Assembly (NCBI GenBank): GCA_019745975.1
Contig: JAIESQ010000012.1
Span: forward strand, 1-50,990
Direction of reading: 5' to 3'
DNA: 50,990 nucleotides
Source of the DNA: Pirellulales bacterium
GTDB taxonomy: Bacteria > Planctomycetota > Planctomycetia > Pirellulales > JAEUIK01
Below, piece after piece: positions 7,403 to 15,642 of the stretch. The notes beneath the pieces are model-generated. The model ran no database searches, was not told the origin of the DNA, and saw nothing but the letters and a program-made list of their open reading frames with translations. How positions within the stretch are numbered: the stretch's first letter is position 1; each line of letters starts with the position of its first letter. The translations under genes were made by a program, and so were the position numbers.

Positions 7403-8140
7403 ATGCCCGACACGCGACAAGCCACCGCGCCCGCTGGTCCGACGACGCAAATGAGCCCAGCACTGAAGATCGTGCTCAGCGTACTCTTGGCGCTGCACGT
7501 CACGGCGTTGGTCGTCTGCCCCTGGTCGATCGAACGGTCGCCGCTGGCCGGCCGGATGTGGAACCTGTTTCGCCCCTATGTCGAGGCGGCGTTTCTTAAT
7601 CACGGCTACCACTTCTTCGCACCGCAACCGGGCCCCAGCCATCTCGTGCGCTACGAACTGGAACTGACCGACGGCAAGAAACTCGCGGGAGAAATTCCGA
7701 ACTTAAAGGAAGAGCAGCCCCGGCTGTTGTACCACCGGCATTTCATGCTCACCGAATTCCTGAACATGCTCTATGGCAACGTCAACGGCGATGGCCCGGT
7801 CGCGGCACCGCCGGCCGGCGGCGATGTGCCCGCGGCCAATCCGGCGCCGCGCGTCGACGCGCTAGCCGGCATCGAAGCAGTGCCGGGCCGCGAGACCCTG
7901 CCGCCGTCGGAGCAAGCTCAGAGGTTTCTCGCTGCGCAGCAAGCGCTGTTCGACGCCTATTGCCGCTCGTACGCCACGCACTTGCTGCGGAAGTACGACG
8001 CCCAGCGCGTCACGTTGCGGCTGGTGCGTCACAATCTCCCCTATCCGCAGGAACTCGCCGAACGGCGCGTGAAGTCGCTGGCCGACGCTTCGCTCTATGT
8101 CGAGTTGTTCCAGAAGAGCTATACGGCGGAAGACCTATGA
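7403..8140 (+). CDS. single-pass membrane protein paired with an HTTM protein
   Basis: This 245-residue protein has one hydrophobic helix at about 20-40 (LKIVLSVLLALHVTALVVCP). A soluble part follows, with conserved-looking stretches YHFFAPQPGPSHLVRYELEL and YATHLLRKYDAQRVTLRLVR. A Pro/Ala-rich insert lies in the middle (about 133-160). Its stop overlaps the start of the HTTM gene by four bases (ATGA), so the two are translationally coupled and probably act together. AAAGGA lies 11 bases before the ATG. In planctomycetes and other bacteria HTTM genes often sit beside such a partner. I infer an accessory role; no enzyme motif is seen. Confidence 0.65.
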   Translation: MPDTRQATAPAGPTTQMSPALKIVLSVLLALHVTALVVCPWSIERSPLAGRMWNLFRPYVEAAFLNHGYHFFAPQPGPSHLVRYELELTDGKKLAGEIPNLKEEQPRLLYHRHFMLTEFLNMLYGNVNGDGPVAAPPAGGDVPAANPAPRVDALAGIEAVPGRETLPPSEQAQRFLAAQQALFDAYCRSYATHLLRKYDAQRVTLRLVRHNLPYPQELAERRVKSLADASLYVELFQKSYTAEDL

Positions 8141-9237
8141 CCAGGCTGATAGTCGACTATCTGCGCGAGTTGGCCCGCGGCACCGTCGCCGCCTGGGACC
8201 GCTTCTGGTTCACGGCCGTCGATCCGGCGACTTTGTCGCTGATCCGCATCCTCGCCGGAGCGATGCTGTTCTACACGCATCTCGTGTGGACGCGTGGGCT
8301 CGACGACTTCCTGGGGCCTAACAGCTGGCTCCAGCCCGAAGCGGTGCGAACCTATCTCAACTCGATTTCGGGCGAACAGTCGTTCGCCTGGAGTTACTTC
8401 TGGCTGATCGACTCCCCGTGGCAGCTTTGGACGGTGCACTTTGCCGGGCTGGTGGTGTTCGCGATGCTGACGATCGGCTGGCACAGTCGGATCACGTCGG
8501 TGCTGGCCTGGTTAATTACCGTTTCCTATGTGAATCGATTGCCGGGGAGTTTGTTCGGCCTCGATCAGATCAATGGCCTGCTGTCGATGTATCTGATGCT
8601 CGGCCCGTGCGGCGCGCGCTATTCGGTTGACCGCTGGTCGGCGACACGGCGCCTCGCGTCGCCGGCGGCGCTGCCTGTGGCGGCGAGCGTAGGGGCCAAC
8701 ATCGCCACGCGCCTCATGCAGTTGCACATGTGCGTGATCTACTTCTTCGCCGGCATCTCCAAATTGCAAGGCCCCTCCTGGTGGGACGGCAGCGCGCTCT
8801 GGGGAGCCGTGGCGAATCTCGAGTACCAGTCGATCGATCTCACCTGGCTGGCCACCTGGCCGTTGACGGTGGCCGTGATGACGCACGTCACCATCGCCTG
8901 GGAAGTATCTTATTGTGCCCTCGTCTGGCCGCGGCTCACCCGGCCTATCGTGATTGCGCTGGCCATTCCGCTCCACATGGGAATCGCCTTTGGCCTAGGG
9001 ATGAAGACCTTCGGGCTAGTGATGCTGATTGGCAACGCGGCATTTATTTCCCCTTGGGTTGTGCGCCGCGTGATCGAAGGGGCAGGGCAGGGGGGAGCGG
9101 TCGATTCACAGAGCGCACCCCCGGCCCGTCGAGAGCGCGCCCAGACGACAGCCGCTGGAGTAGCCGTCGGCGCGTCGACGACAACCACGGTTCGCGCACG
9201 TCGTCCGCGCAATGGCGCAAGCTCGACGATCGGCTAA
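8137..9237 (+). CDS. HTTM-domain (vitamin K-dependent carboxylase-like) membrane protein
   Basis: The protein has 366 residues from ATG 8137. Many hydrophobic segments and the HTTM pattern are visible: DPATLSLIRILAGAMLFYTH near the start, LFGLDQINGLLSMYLMLGP, then RLMQLHMCVIYFFAGISKLQ GPSWWDG and the helices ending at MLIGNAAFISPW. The family shares its membrane part with gamma-glutamyl carboxylase, but most bacterial members have no proven activity. From residue 315 onward, after the CAGGGCAGGGG copy at 9079, the protein becomes Ser/Thr/Arg-rich and looks like a non-conserved tail. The start chosen overlaps the upstream partner gene; a longer frame exists but lies within that gene. Confidence 0.8.
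   Translation: MTRLIVDYLRELARGTVAAWDRFWFTAVDPATLSLIRILAGAMLFYTHLVWTRGLDDFLGPNSWLQPEAVRTYLNSISGEQSFAWSYFWLIDSPWQLWTVHFAGLVVFAMLTIGWHSRITSVLAWLITVSYVNRLPGSLFGLDQINGLLSMYLMLGPCGARYSVDRWSATRRLASPAALPVAASVGANIATRLMQLHMCVIYFFAGISKLQGPSWWDGSALWGAVANLEYQSIDLTWLATWPLTVAVMTHVTIAWEVSYCALVWPRLTRPIVIALAIPLHMGIAFGLGMKTFGLVMLIGNAAFISPWVVRRVIEGAGQGGAVDSQSAPPARRERAQTTAAGVAVGASTTTTVRARRPRNGASSTIG
9079..9095 (+). repeat. CAGGGCAGGGG repeat, copy 2 (inside HTTM gene)
   Basis: GGGGCAGGGCAGGGGGG is exactly the same 17-mer as copy 1. It encodes GAGQGG at the point where the conserved HTTM protein turns into a low-complexity C-terminal tail. Confidence 0.75.
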
Positions 9238-9256
9238 CGCCTATCGCGAACGCTCC

Positions 9257-9285
9257 TTACGGCCAAGTGCTCGCCGACGTATATT
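9257..9285 (+). promoter_or_regulatory. possible asd promoter
   Basis: TATATT (9280-9285) is a good -10 match. TTACGG, 17 bases upstream, is a poor -35 box. It lies about 75 bases before the asd start in a short gene-free gap. Tentative. Confidence 0.3.
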
Positions 9286-9358
9286 GGTCTAGGCGCCGCC
9301 AAGCGCGAATCTGCGCGGCGCCGGCCTGGTCGTCTTTGTCTAACGGGAGAAGCCACGC

Positions 9359-10384
9359 GTGTACGAGTCTTTGGCCATTGTCGGGGCAACCGGTGCCGTC
9401 GGGCGGATCATTCTTGCCCTGCTGGAAGAGCGCGAATTTCCGATCGAGCGTGTCAAGTTCCTGGCGTCAAAACGTTCGGCCGGTGGCCCGATCACCTTTC
9501 GCGGCCGACAGCACCTGATCGAAGAGCTGACCCCCACGGCCTTCGCCGGCATCGATCTGGCGATTGGCAGCACGCCCGACGAAGTCGCGCGTGATTTTGC
9601 TCCCGCGGCGGTCAAGGCTGGGGCCGTGGTGATCGACGAGAGCGGCTACTGGCGCATGGACCCGCAAGTGCCGCTGGTGATTCCCGAAGTCAATCCCGAG
9701 GCGGTCGACGATCATCGGGGTATCATCGCCAGCCCCAACTGTTCGACCACGCAAATGGTGCAAGCTCTCAAGCCGCTGCACGATGCCGCCCGCGTGCGGC
9801 GCGTGATCGTCAGCACCTATCAGGCTACGAGCGGCGCTGGCTTGTCTGGCTCGCGCGAACTGGAAGAAGGGACGCGCGCCGAAATCGCCGGCGAGAAGTA
9901 CAAGTACGAGACTTTCACCCACCCGATCGCCTTCAATCTGATTCCGCAGATCGGCTCGCCGAAGCAGCAGGGCTACACCTCGGAAGAGATCAAGATGGTC
10001 CGCGAGACGCGGAAGATCTTGGGTGACGAGACGATTCTGGTTTGCCCCACCTGCGTGCGCGTACCGGTGGCCAATTGCCACAGCGAGAGCATCCTGGTCG
10101 AGACCGAGCGAAAGCTTTCGGTCGACGAAGCGCGCGAGCTGTTCGCCGCCACGCCCGGGCTGGTCGTCGTCGATGATCTCGACGCCAAGCAGTACCCCAT
10201 GCCGCGCACTTGCGAAGGTCGCAACGAAACGTTCATCGGCCGGATTCGCGAAGACCTGTCGAGCCCCAATGGACTGGCCTTTTGGTGCGTCAGCGACAAC
10301 TTGCGCAAGGGGGCCGCAACCAACGCCGTGCAGATCGCCGAATTGCTGGTGAGCCGTGCTCGGCAGGCGGCCGTCGCGCGATGA
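9359..10384 (+). CDS. asd: aspartate-semialdehyde dehydrogenase
   Basis: This enzyme reduces aspartyl phosphate to aspartate semialdehyde with NADPH, feeding lysine/diaminopimelate, threonine and methionine synthesis in the cytoplasm. The 341-residue length fits the family. An N-terminal nucleotide-binding GATGAVG (residues 9-15) is followed by the active-site Cys128 in ASPNCSTTQ, and by the acid/base His241 in RVPVANCHSES. The start is GTG 9359, with GGGAGAAG eight bases upstream. truA follows after 29 bases in the same direction, so the two are probably co-transcribed; the pairing of asd with truA is common in bacteria. Identification is secure. Confidence 0.95.
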   Translation: MYESLAIVGATGAVGRIILALLEEREFPIERVKFLASKRSAGGPITFRGRQHLIEELTPTAFAGIDLAIGSTPDEVARDFAPAAVKAGAVVIDESGYWRMDPQVPLVIPEVNPEAVDDHRGIIASPNCSTTQMVQALKPLHDAARVRRVIVSTYQATSGAGLSGSRELEEGTRAEIAGEKYKYETFTHPIAFNLIPQIGSPKQQGYTSEEIKMVRETRKILGDETILVCPTCVRVPVANCHSESILVETERKLSVDEARELFAATPGLVVVDDLDAKQYPMPRTCEGRNETFIGRIREDLSSPNGLAFWCVSDNLRKGAATNAVQIAELLVSRARQAAVAR

Positions 10385-10413
10385 TCGCGCTTTGAAGTTC
10401 GCCAGCGGCAATC

Positions 10414-11277
10414 ATGCGCACGCTTAAGCTAGTGCTCGCCTACGACGGCACCGCGTACGCCGGTTGGCAAGTGCAGCCCGGTCAGCCGACTCTGCAAGCG
10501 GCACTCGAAACTGCCTGGCACAGCCTCACCGGCGAGACCGTCCGCGTCGCCGCCAGCGGGCGTACCGACGCGGGGGTTCACGCGCTGGGGCAAGTGGTTA
10601 GCGTCGACAGTCAATCGCAAATCCCCGCCGCAGGGCTCCGCGCCGCGCTCAACGCGCATTTGCCGGCCGACATTGTCGTGCGCTCGGTCGCAGACGCCGC
10701 GCCTGGCTTTCACGCCATCCGCGATGCCGTGCGCAAGCGCTACCGCTATCTGTTGTACGACGGCGCCGTGCGCGATGTCTTTGCTCGACAGTATGCCTGG
10801 CACGTTCATGGAGAACTCAACGCTGCAGTCATGCACGAGGCCTCCCAAGCACTCATCGGCCGCCACGACTTTCGCAGTTTCGAATCGCACTGGCCGAACA
10901 AGCAAACCAGCGTGCGCACCGTGTTTGAACTGTCGGTCGAGCGGGGCAGAGCAGGGCAGGGCAGGGGGGGCGCCGCGGAGGACGCGCGGCTCACGGTCCC
11001 GTTTGCAGCGCCGTTGCTGGTGCTGTTGTCGCCGGTCGCAAACGAAGGAAACCTGATCGCCATCGAGATCGAAGCCGATGGCTTCCTCTACAATATGGTC
11101 CGCGCGATTGTCGGCACGCTCGTCGAAGTTGGTCGCGGCGCCCGGCCCGTCACTTGGCCGGCCGAAGTGCTCGCGACTCAGGACCGCCGCGCGGCCGGGC
11201 CAACCGCGCCCCCGCAGGGGCTATTCTTGCTGCGCGTGGACTACGAGGAGCCAACTACGGGCAGGGCAGGGGGGTGA
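10414..11277 (+). CDS. truA: tRNA pseudouridine synthase A (positions 38-40)
   Basis: TruA converts uridine to pseudouridine at positions 38-40 of the tRNA anticodon arm. This 287-residue protein has the catalytic Asp52 in GRTDAGVHA, the N-terminal YDGTAYAGWQ and the C-terminal EIEADGFLYNMVRAIVGTL. Between RTVFELSVER and NLIAIEIEADG there is an extra piece of about 35 residues (about 177-211). It starts with the repeat-encoded GRAGQGRGG and continues with a hydrophobic, Ala/Leu/Val-rich stretch. Other TruA proteins have only a short loop here. A second repeat copy encodes the last residues before the stop. Both catalytic halves are intact, so the enzyme is probably active. Confidence 0.93.
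   Translation: MRTLKLVLAYDGTAYAGWQVQPGQPTLQAALETAWHSLTGETVRVAASGRTDAGVHALGQVVSVDSQSQIPAAGLRAALNAHLPADIVVRSVADAAPGFHAIRDAVRKRYRYLLYDGAVRDVFARQYAWHVHGELNAAVMHEASQALIGRHDFRSFESHWPNKQTSVRTVFELSVERGRAGQGRGGAAEDARLTVPFAAPLLVLLSPVANEGNLIAIEIEADGFLYNMVRAIVGTLVEVGRGARPVTWPAEVLATQDRRAAGPTAPPQGLFLLRVDYEEPTTGRAGG
10943..10970 (+). repeat. CAGGGCAGGGG repeat, copy 3, expanded (inside truA)
   Basis: This is an extended copy: GGGGCAGAGCAGGGCAGGGC followed by A and seven G. It has one more GGGCA-type unit than the usual form. It is translated in frame as RAGQGRGG. Its seven-G end gives four G-triplets with short loops, a G-quadruplex pattern. Confidence 0.8.
11259..11274 (+). repeat. CAGGGCAGGGG repeat, copy 4 (end of truA)
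   Basis: GGGCAGGGCAGGGGGG is immediately followed by TGA, the truA stop codon. The last truA residues (GRAGG) are therefore repeat-encoded. Confidence 0.8.
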
Positions 11278-11346
11278 ATGCTAAAGTCTGGTCCGACCCA
11301 GAAGCGACTCCCGCCCGCATCCACGTCGTCAACGTAGAATACCTGC

Positions 11347-12540
11347 ATGCGGATCGCTCACGTTATCACGCGCATGATCCTCGGCGGGGCGCAAGAAAAC
11401 ACGCTCCTCAATTGCGAAGACCTGCTGCGTGAATTCGGCGACGATGTGCTCCTGGTGACCGGCCCGCCACTCGGTCCCGAAGGCAGCTTGCTCGATCGCG
11501 CCGTGGCGCGCGGCGTGCCGACGTCGATCGTCCTTGAGCTGCGCCGTGCGATTCACCCGTGGCGCGACGCCGGCGCGTATCGTCATATCCGGCGCGTGCT
11601 GGCCGATTTTCGGCCCGATGTCGTTCACACGCACAGCGCGAAAGGAGGCATCCTGGGCCGCGCCGCCGCGCGGGCGCTCGACGTGCCGGCGATCGTCCAC
11701 ACGGTGCATGGCGCTCCCTGGCATCCGTATCAAAGCGCCGTCTCAAGGCGCTTCTATCAAACCTGCGAGCGCTGGGCCGCGCGGCGTACCGATGCCTTTA
11801 TCTCCGTGGCAGACGCCATGACCGATCTGATGGTCGCTGCCGGCATCGCTCCGCGCGAGCGATTCACGACGATCTACAGCGGGATGGAAGTGGAACCATT
11901 TCTCTCCGCCGATGATCATCGCGCGTCGATGCGCCGGCAACTCGGCTACACCGACGAGCACGTTGTCGTCGGCAAGATTGCCCGACTGTTTCACCTCAAG
12001 GGGCACGAGTATCTAATCGCCGCGGCCGAGCAGGTCATCGCTCGCGATCCGCGCGTGAGGTTTCTCCTGGTCGGCGACGGCATCCTCCGCGATCAACTCA
12101 CGGCCGAGATCACGCGCCGCGGCCTGAGCGACAAGTTCCATTTCGCGGGCCTGGTGCCACCGACGGAGATACCCGCCTACTTAAGCGCGATGGACATGCT
12201 CGTGCACACCAGTTTGCGCGAAGGGCTTGCCCGCACGCTGCCACAAGCTCTCTTGGCCGGCAAGCCCGTAATCAGTTACGACATCGACGGCGCCCGCGAA
12301 GTCGTGCGCCCGGGCGAGACCGGTTACTTGCTCCCCCCGGAATCGATCGAACCGTTGACCGCGGCGATCGTCGAACTGGCGGCCGACCTGGCGCTACGTG
12401 AGCGCCTGGGAAGCGCAGGCCGCGAGCGCTGCCGCGAGCGCTTTGACCACCGGCACATGACGCGCGAGATTCGCCGCGTCTACGAGCGCGTGCTAGGGCA
12501 GGGCAGGGGGGGCGCCACTCGAGCACCGGCCCAGCAGTAG
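11347..12540 (+). CDS. glycosyltransferase family 4
   Basis: A 397-residue GT-B fold sugar transferase. The N-terminal MRIAHVITRMILGGAQENTL is the acceptor-side start typical of GT4, with VVHTHSAKGGILGR as the family HxHS stretch. The donor-binding half shows GKIARLFHLKGHEYLI, LLVGDGILRDQL and SLREGLARTLPQALLAGKPV. The usual E-x7-E pair has Gln in the second position, as in the EGLPRTLPQA subfamily. It probably adds a nucleotide-sugar-derived residue in surface polysaccharide or glycolipid synthesis; substrate unknown. It lies 70 bases after truA. The last residues (GQGRGG and an Ala/Pro tail) come from the repeat at 12496. Confidence 0.88.
   Translation: MRIAHVITRMILGGAQENTLLNCEDLLREFGDDVLLVTGPPLGPEGSLLDRAVARGVPTSIVLELRRAIHPWRDAGAYRHIRRVLADFRPDVVHTHSAKGGILGRAAARALDVPAIVHTVHGAPWHPYQSAVSRRFYQTCERWAARRTDAFISVADAMTDLMVAAGIAPRERFTTIYSGMEVEPFLSADDHRASMRRQLGYTDEHVVVGKIARLFHLKGHEYLIAAAEQVIARDPRVRFLLVGDGILRDQLTAEITRRGLSDKFHFAGLVPPTEIPAYLSAMDMLVHTSLREGLARTLPQALLAGKPVISYDIDGAREVVRPGETGYLLPPESIEPLTAAIVELAADLALRERLGSAGRERCRERFDHRHMTREIRRVYERVLGQGRGGATRAPAQQ
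12496..12512 (+). repeat. CAGGGCAGGGG repeat, copy 5 (end of GT4 gene)
   Basis: GGGCAGGGCAGGGGGGG is translated as GQGRGG within the last 16 residues of the glycosyltransferase, beyond the conserved C-terminal helix. It is a perfect four-run G-quadruplex pattern if the seven-G end is split. Confidence 0.8.
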
Positions 12541-12553
12541 AGTGTAGCGCAAG

Positions 12554-12859
12554 ATGACAAGACCAAAACCACTCTGGATGCAGCTTCGTGTCGGCGACTT
12601 AGTCCGGCTCGTGGAGTTCCCACCGGAGTTCTTGCTGCCGAATCGCGGAATCCACCGCAGCACCAGGCAAGTTTACAAGCGACTCTTAACGCGACGGCGT
12701 CCGTTGCGGGTCTACGAGATTGATGAGACGAATTTGCCTTGGATTCGCTGTCAATTTCGACGCAAGAATGGCCTTTGGGAGTATCACTATCTTGCGATCA
12801 ACCATGGTGGAATCGTCCGAGTAAAGCACCGGCACAAGAGAAAACAGACTGAGACTTAG
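12554..12859 (+). CDS. small basic hypothetical protein
   Basis: A 101-residue protein, 13 bases after the glycosyltransferase stop and in the same direction. It is rich in Arg and Lys and ends in a Lys/His/Arg tail. The ordered central pattern (GDLVRLVEFPPEF, STRQVYKRLLTRRRPLRVYE, then IDETNLPWIRCQFR) looks like a genuine folded protein, not a random frame. Small proteins with a VYxxLxxRRRPLRVxxID..PWI pattern occur in planctomycetes, with unknown role. No motif gives a function. A nucleic-acid-binding role is possible from the charge only. Confidence 0.6.
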   Translation: MTRPKPLWMQLRVGDLVRLVEFPPEFLLPNRGIHRSTRQVYKRLLTRRRPLRVYEIDETNLPWIRCQFRRKNGLWEYHYLAINHGGIVRVKHRHKRKQTET

Positions 12860-12866
12860 TGGTACA

Positions 12867-12915
<49 letters not shown>

Positions 12916-12977
12916 GGTGCGCCAAAAAATTCATTACTCGGAAACGACTCCCGTCCCCAAGCGACTTCGCGATTCTG

Positions 12978-13997
12978 CTACAGCTTCAGCTCCGGCTGCT
13001 TCTCCCAGCTCGACGTATCCGCAGTCAGCAGCACCTTGATCGGGTTGCCCTGTCGCTCGACCGCCAGCTCGAACGCCGCCTGCGATTGCTCGAAACCGAA
13101 ACGATGTGTGATCAAAGGTGTCACGTCCATCCGCCCCTCCAAAATCATCGCCAGTGCCAGCGGCAAGTCGCGCTCCACCTGTGGATGAATCGAGGAGATG
13201 AAGCGGATGTTCTCGATCATCAGATCCCACACCGGCAACTGATAGAACTTGTCGTCAGGCACGCCGAAGGCCAACACCGTGCCATGCTTGCGAACCAGTG
13301 AAATCGCCAGATGGACCGATTCGACCTGATGGCCAACCGCTTCGACAACGATGTCGGCGCCCAATCCATCGGTGATCGCGCGCACGGCGGCCACCGGGTC
13401 GCCAGCGCTGACGTTAACCGCATGCGTGGCTTTCATCTTCCGCGCGGCTTGCAAGCGGTAGTCGATCTTGTCGAGCGCGATCACGCGCCGCGCCCCCATG
13501 TTCGCCAGCAAGTGATCGAACATCAGGCCGATCGGGCCCTGGCCGACAACCGCTACGTCGAGCCCCAGCACGTTGGGAAGCTTGCGCGCGGCCCAGAGTA
13601 TCGTGCCCAAGGGCTGGCCGAGAATCAGTCGCTCACGCGGGAGGCCGGGCGCCGTCGGCAGTGGCACCGCCATCGCCGCGTCGGTCACGAAGTATTCGCT
13701 CATGCCGCGCTGGTCGGGCGGAATCGCCAAGGTCAAATCACCGGGGCGAAACTTCGGCGAGCGGCTTTCAATGATTTCTCCCACGCACTCGTGCAAACTA
13801 TCACCGACCGGTCGCGGGAACGTGACGTTGAACGCGCCTCCTTGCCAGCGCGGAAAATCGGACGCGCACAACACGCCGGCGTGCAGCTTCACCAGGATCG
13901 GCTCGCCGTCGAGCTTCGCGATATCAGGAATCGGCACGTCGACGATCTCGAGCCGGCGCGGGGAGACGATGTGCGCGGCTTTCATGCGCTCGGGCAT
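12978..13997 (-). CDS. zinc-type medium-chain alcohol dehydrogenase family protein
   Basis: A 339-residue MDR-family dehydrogenase. The GroES-like N-terminal half has the catalytic-zinc Cys in HAGVLCASDFPRW and the His-Glu pair in GDSLHECVGEI. The NAD(P)-binding half has VVGQGPIGLMF, a Rossmann GxGxxG, followed by RRVIALDKIDYRL; the Asp at the second strand end suggests NAD. The structural zinc loop with four Cys is absent. Similarity is closest to threonine/sorbitol-type dehydrogenases, but the substrate cannot be told. It is convergent with the small gene at 12554 and divergent from the kinase gene at 14312. The start at 13997 fits; ATG 13985 is an alternative. Confidence 0.8.
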   Translation of the reverse strand: MPERMKAAHIVSPRRLEIVDVPIPDIAKLDGEPILVKLHAGVLCASDFPRWQGGAFNVTFPRPVGDSLHECVGEIIESRSPKFRPGDLTLAIPPDQRGMSEYFVTDAAMAVPLPTAPGLPRERLILGQPLGTILWAARKLPNVLGLDVAVVGQGPIGLMFDHLLANMGARRVIALDKIDYRLQAARKMKATHAVNVSAGDPVAAVRAITDGLGADIVVEAVGHQVESVHLAISLVRKHGTVLAFGVPDDKFYQLPVWDLMIENIRFISSIHPQVERDLPLALAMILEGRMDVTPLITHRFGFEQSQAAFELAVERQGNPIKVLLTADTSSWEKQPELKL

Positions 13998-14090
13998 TCG
14001 CGGCTAAACTCCTCAAGGGATTACGTGGGCGGCGGAAGTGGACAAAAGTTCGCGTCGTTGTAGTCGACCTCGAAACGACTGGCAACGGCC

Positions 14091-14106
14091 GGGGCAGGGC
14101 AGGGGG
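14091..14106 (+). repeat. CAGGGCAGGGG repeat, copy 6 (intergenic)
   Basis: GGGGCAGGGCAGGGGG lies in the 314-base gap between the dehydrogenase and the kinase. Apart from this copy and a weak AT-rich box before the kinase, the gap shows nothing. Confidence 0.7.
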
Positions 14107-14311
14107 CACGGCCACGACGCCGCACGCAGACGTTCCCATGACTGGGCGTTTTGCCTCAATCCGCCGGCCAGCCAACCAAGGCGCCTTCATTGTTCCCCCG
14201 CGGCGAGCAGAATAAAATGGAACCACGGACCAGAAACTTCTATTGTCATTGGCTCGCGTCCACCTGCCTTCGAGCCGCCAACCGTAAGCTTCTCACCGCG
14301 CGGCGGTACTT

Positions 14312-15178
14312 GTGTCGACGGTACAAGACAAGATCGGTCCCTACCGGCTGTTGAATCTGGTGATGACTGGCCAGACCAGTCAGGTGTGGGAAGTTATGCA
14401 CGACGCGAAGCAGGAGCGCTTCGCGCTGAAGATGCTGCTGCCCGATCATCGTCAGGACCGCGAGCACGTGGGCTACATGAAGCACGAAGCGGCGGTCGGC
14501 GCCAGCTTGCGGCATCCGCGCGTGATTCGCATCGACGAGTACGACAATTTCCGGGGCATACCCTTCTTGATCATGGAGTTCTTTCCGCACCCGAACATGA
14601 AGACGCTGATTCGCCGAGGCGGCGACAGTTGGGCCTGGCTGGTGCCTAAGATCGTCGAGCAAGCTGCCGAGGGGCTCGCCTACTTCAACGAGTGCGGCTG
14701 GGTGCATCGTGACGTGAAGCCCGAGAACTTCCTCGTCACTCCCGAAGGCGAGGTGCGGCTGATCGACTTTGCCCTGGCCGAAAAACGCAAGAGCGGGCTG
14801 GCGAAGCTGTTTGCCGGCAAGTCGAAGATTCAGGGGACGCGCAGCTACATGTCGCCGGAACAAATCCGCGGCAAGCTGCTCGACCAGCGTGCCGACGTGT
14901 ACAGTTTCGGCTGCACGCTCTATGAGTTGTTGGCAGGTAAACCTCCGTTCACTGGTGGCAGCTCCAATGAACTGCTGAACAAGCATCTCAGCGCTCCACC
15001 TCCCTCGGTCGATGCTGCCAACCGTAACATCACGCCGGAGTTTGCCAGCCTGATCAAGCGGATGCTGGCGAAACCGCCGGAGAAGCGTCCCGAATCGCTC
15101 GACCAGTTCTTGCAGGAATTCCATTCGCTGCGGGTATTTAAGCAGGCACCGCGACCGCCGCAGGCAGCCGAGGCGTAA
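14312..15178 (+). CDS. Hanks-type serine/threonine protein kinase, DFA variant
   Basis: This 288-residue soluble kinase consists of the catalytic domain only, with no membrane helix. Visible subdomains are the glycine-poor P-loop MTGQTSQVWEV (18-28), the ATP Lys40 in FALKML, Glu59, the catalytic loop HRDVKPENF (132-140), the metal-binding motif D152-F-A where most kinases have DFG, and SYMSPEQIRG with DVYSFGCTLYELL. All key charged residues are present, so it is probably active. The Gly-to-Ala change in DFG and the P-loop with one Gly are unusual. The start is GTG 14312. Its partner and signal are unknown; it is alone on its strand until accA. Confidence 0.88.
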   Translation: MSTVQDKIGPYRLLNLVMTGQTSQVWEVMHDAKQERFALKMLLPDHRQDREHVGYMKHEAAVGASLRHPRVIRIDEYDNFRGIPFLIMEFFPHPNMKTLIRRGGDSWAWLVPKIVEQAAEGLAYFNECGWVHRDVKPENFLVTPEGEVRLIDFALAEKRKSGLAKLFAGKSKIQGTRSYMSPEQIRGKLLDQRADVYSFGCTLYELLAGKPPFTGGSSNELLNKHLSAPPPSVDAANRNITPEFASLIKRMLAKPPEKRPESLDQFLQEFHSLRVFKQAPRPPQAAEA

Positions 15179-15642
15179 GGTCTTGCTGGCAAAGGAGTGC
15201 TAGCAGGTCGATCGCCGGGTTTCTAGGGAATCTGGAGAATGTCCGAAGTCGGCGAGCCGATGCTAATGGATAGCCGATGGGACTGGAGCCATGCGAACCG
15301 GCAGCTACGATTGAAAGCTGGCCCGTGCGACAGGTCTCCTGCTTAGGCCCCCACCATGTTGCCAGTCCCTGCAATTCGCCTTGACCCCGCGATTTGAACT
15401 CGCTGAAACTCATGGCGATTTGACTAAGTAGTAACAGATAAGGTGATTTCGACGCCTCGATCGATCGGCGATCCGGGCAAGCGAGTGTGACCAACAAGAA
15501 GCCTCGGGCGACCAATCACTGCCGCTCCAATTCCCGGGATACGTGTGCGGCCTGGCGGACCCGCAACTTCAAATCAGCAAATTACAGCGTCGCCGCGCAT
15601 TGGACGCGTCCCCGGCGACTGCGGATAGCGGATCAACAACTG
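15179..15642 (+). other. 464-base gap before accA
   Basis: No gene is recognised. A frame continuous with accA is open from GTG 15487, but its translation up to residue 52 is Arg/Asn/Thr-rich and unlike AccA. The gap may hold the accA promoter and a long leader. No clear promoter pair, terminator or RNA structure could be picked out. Confidence 0.4.

Noticed and set aside
15487-15642. 52-residue N-terminal extension of AccA
   Set aside because: The extension has no AccA similarity, and a normal AccA start lies at ATG 15643.
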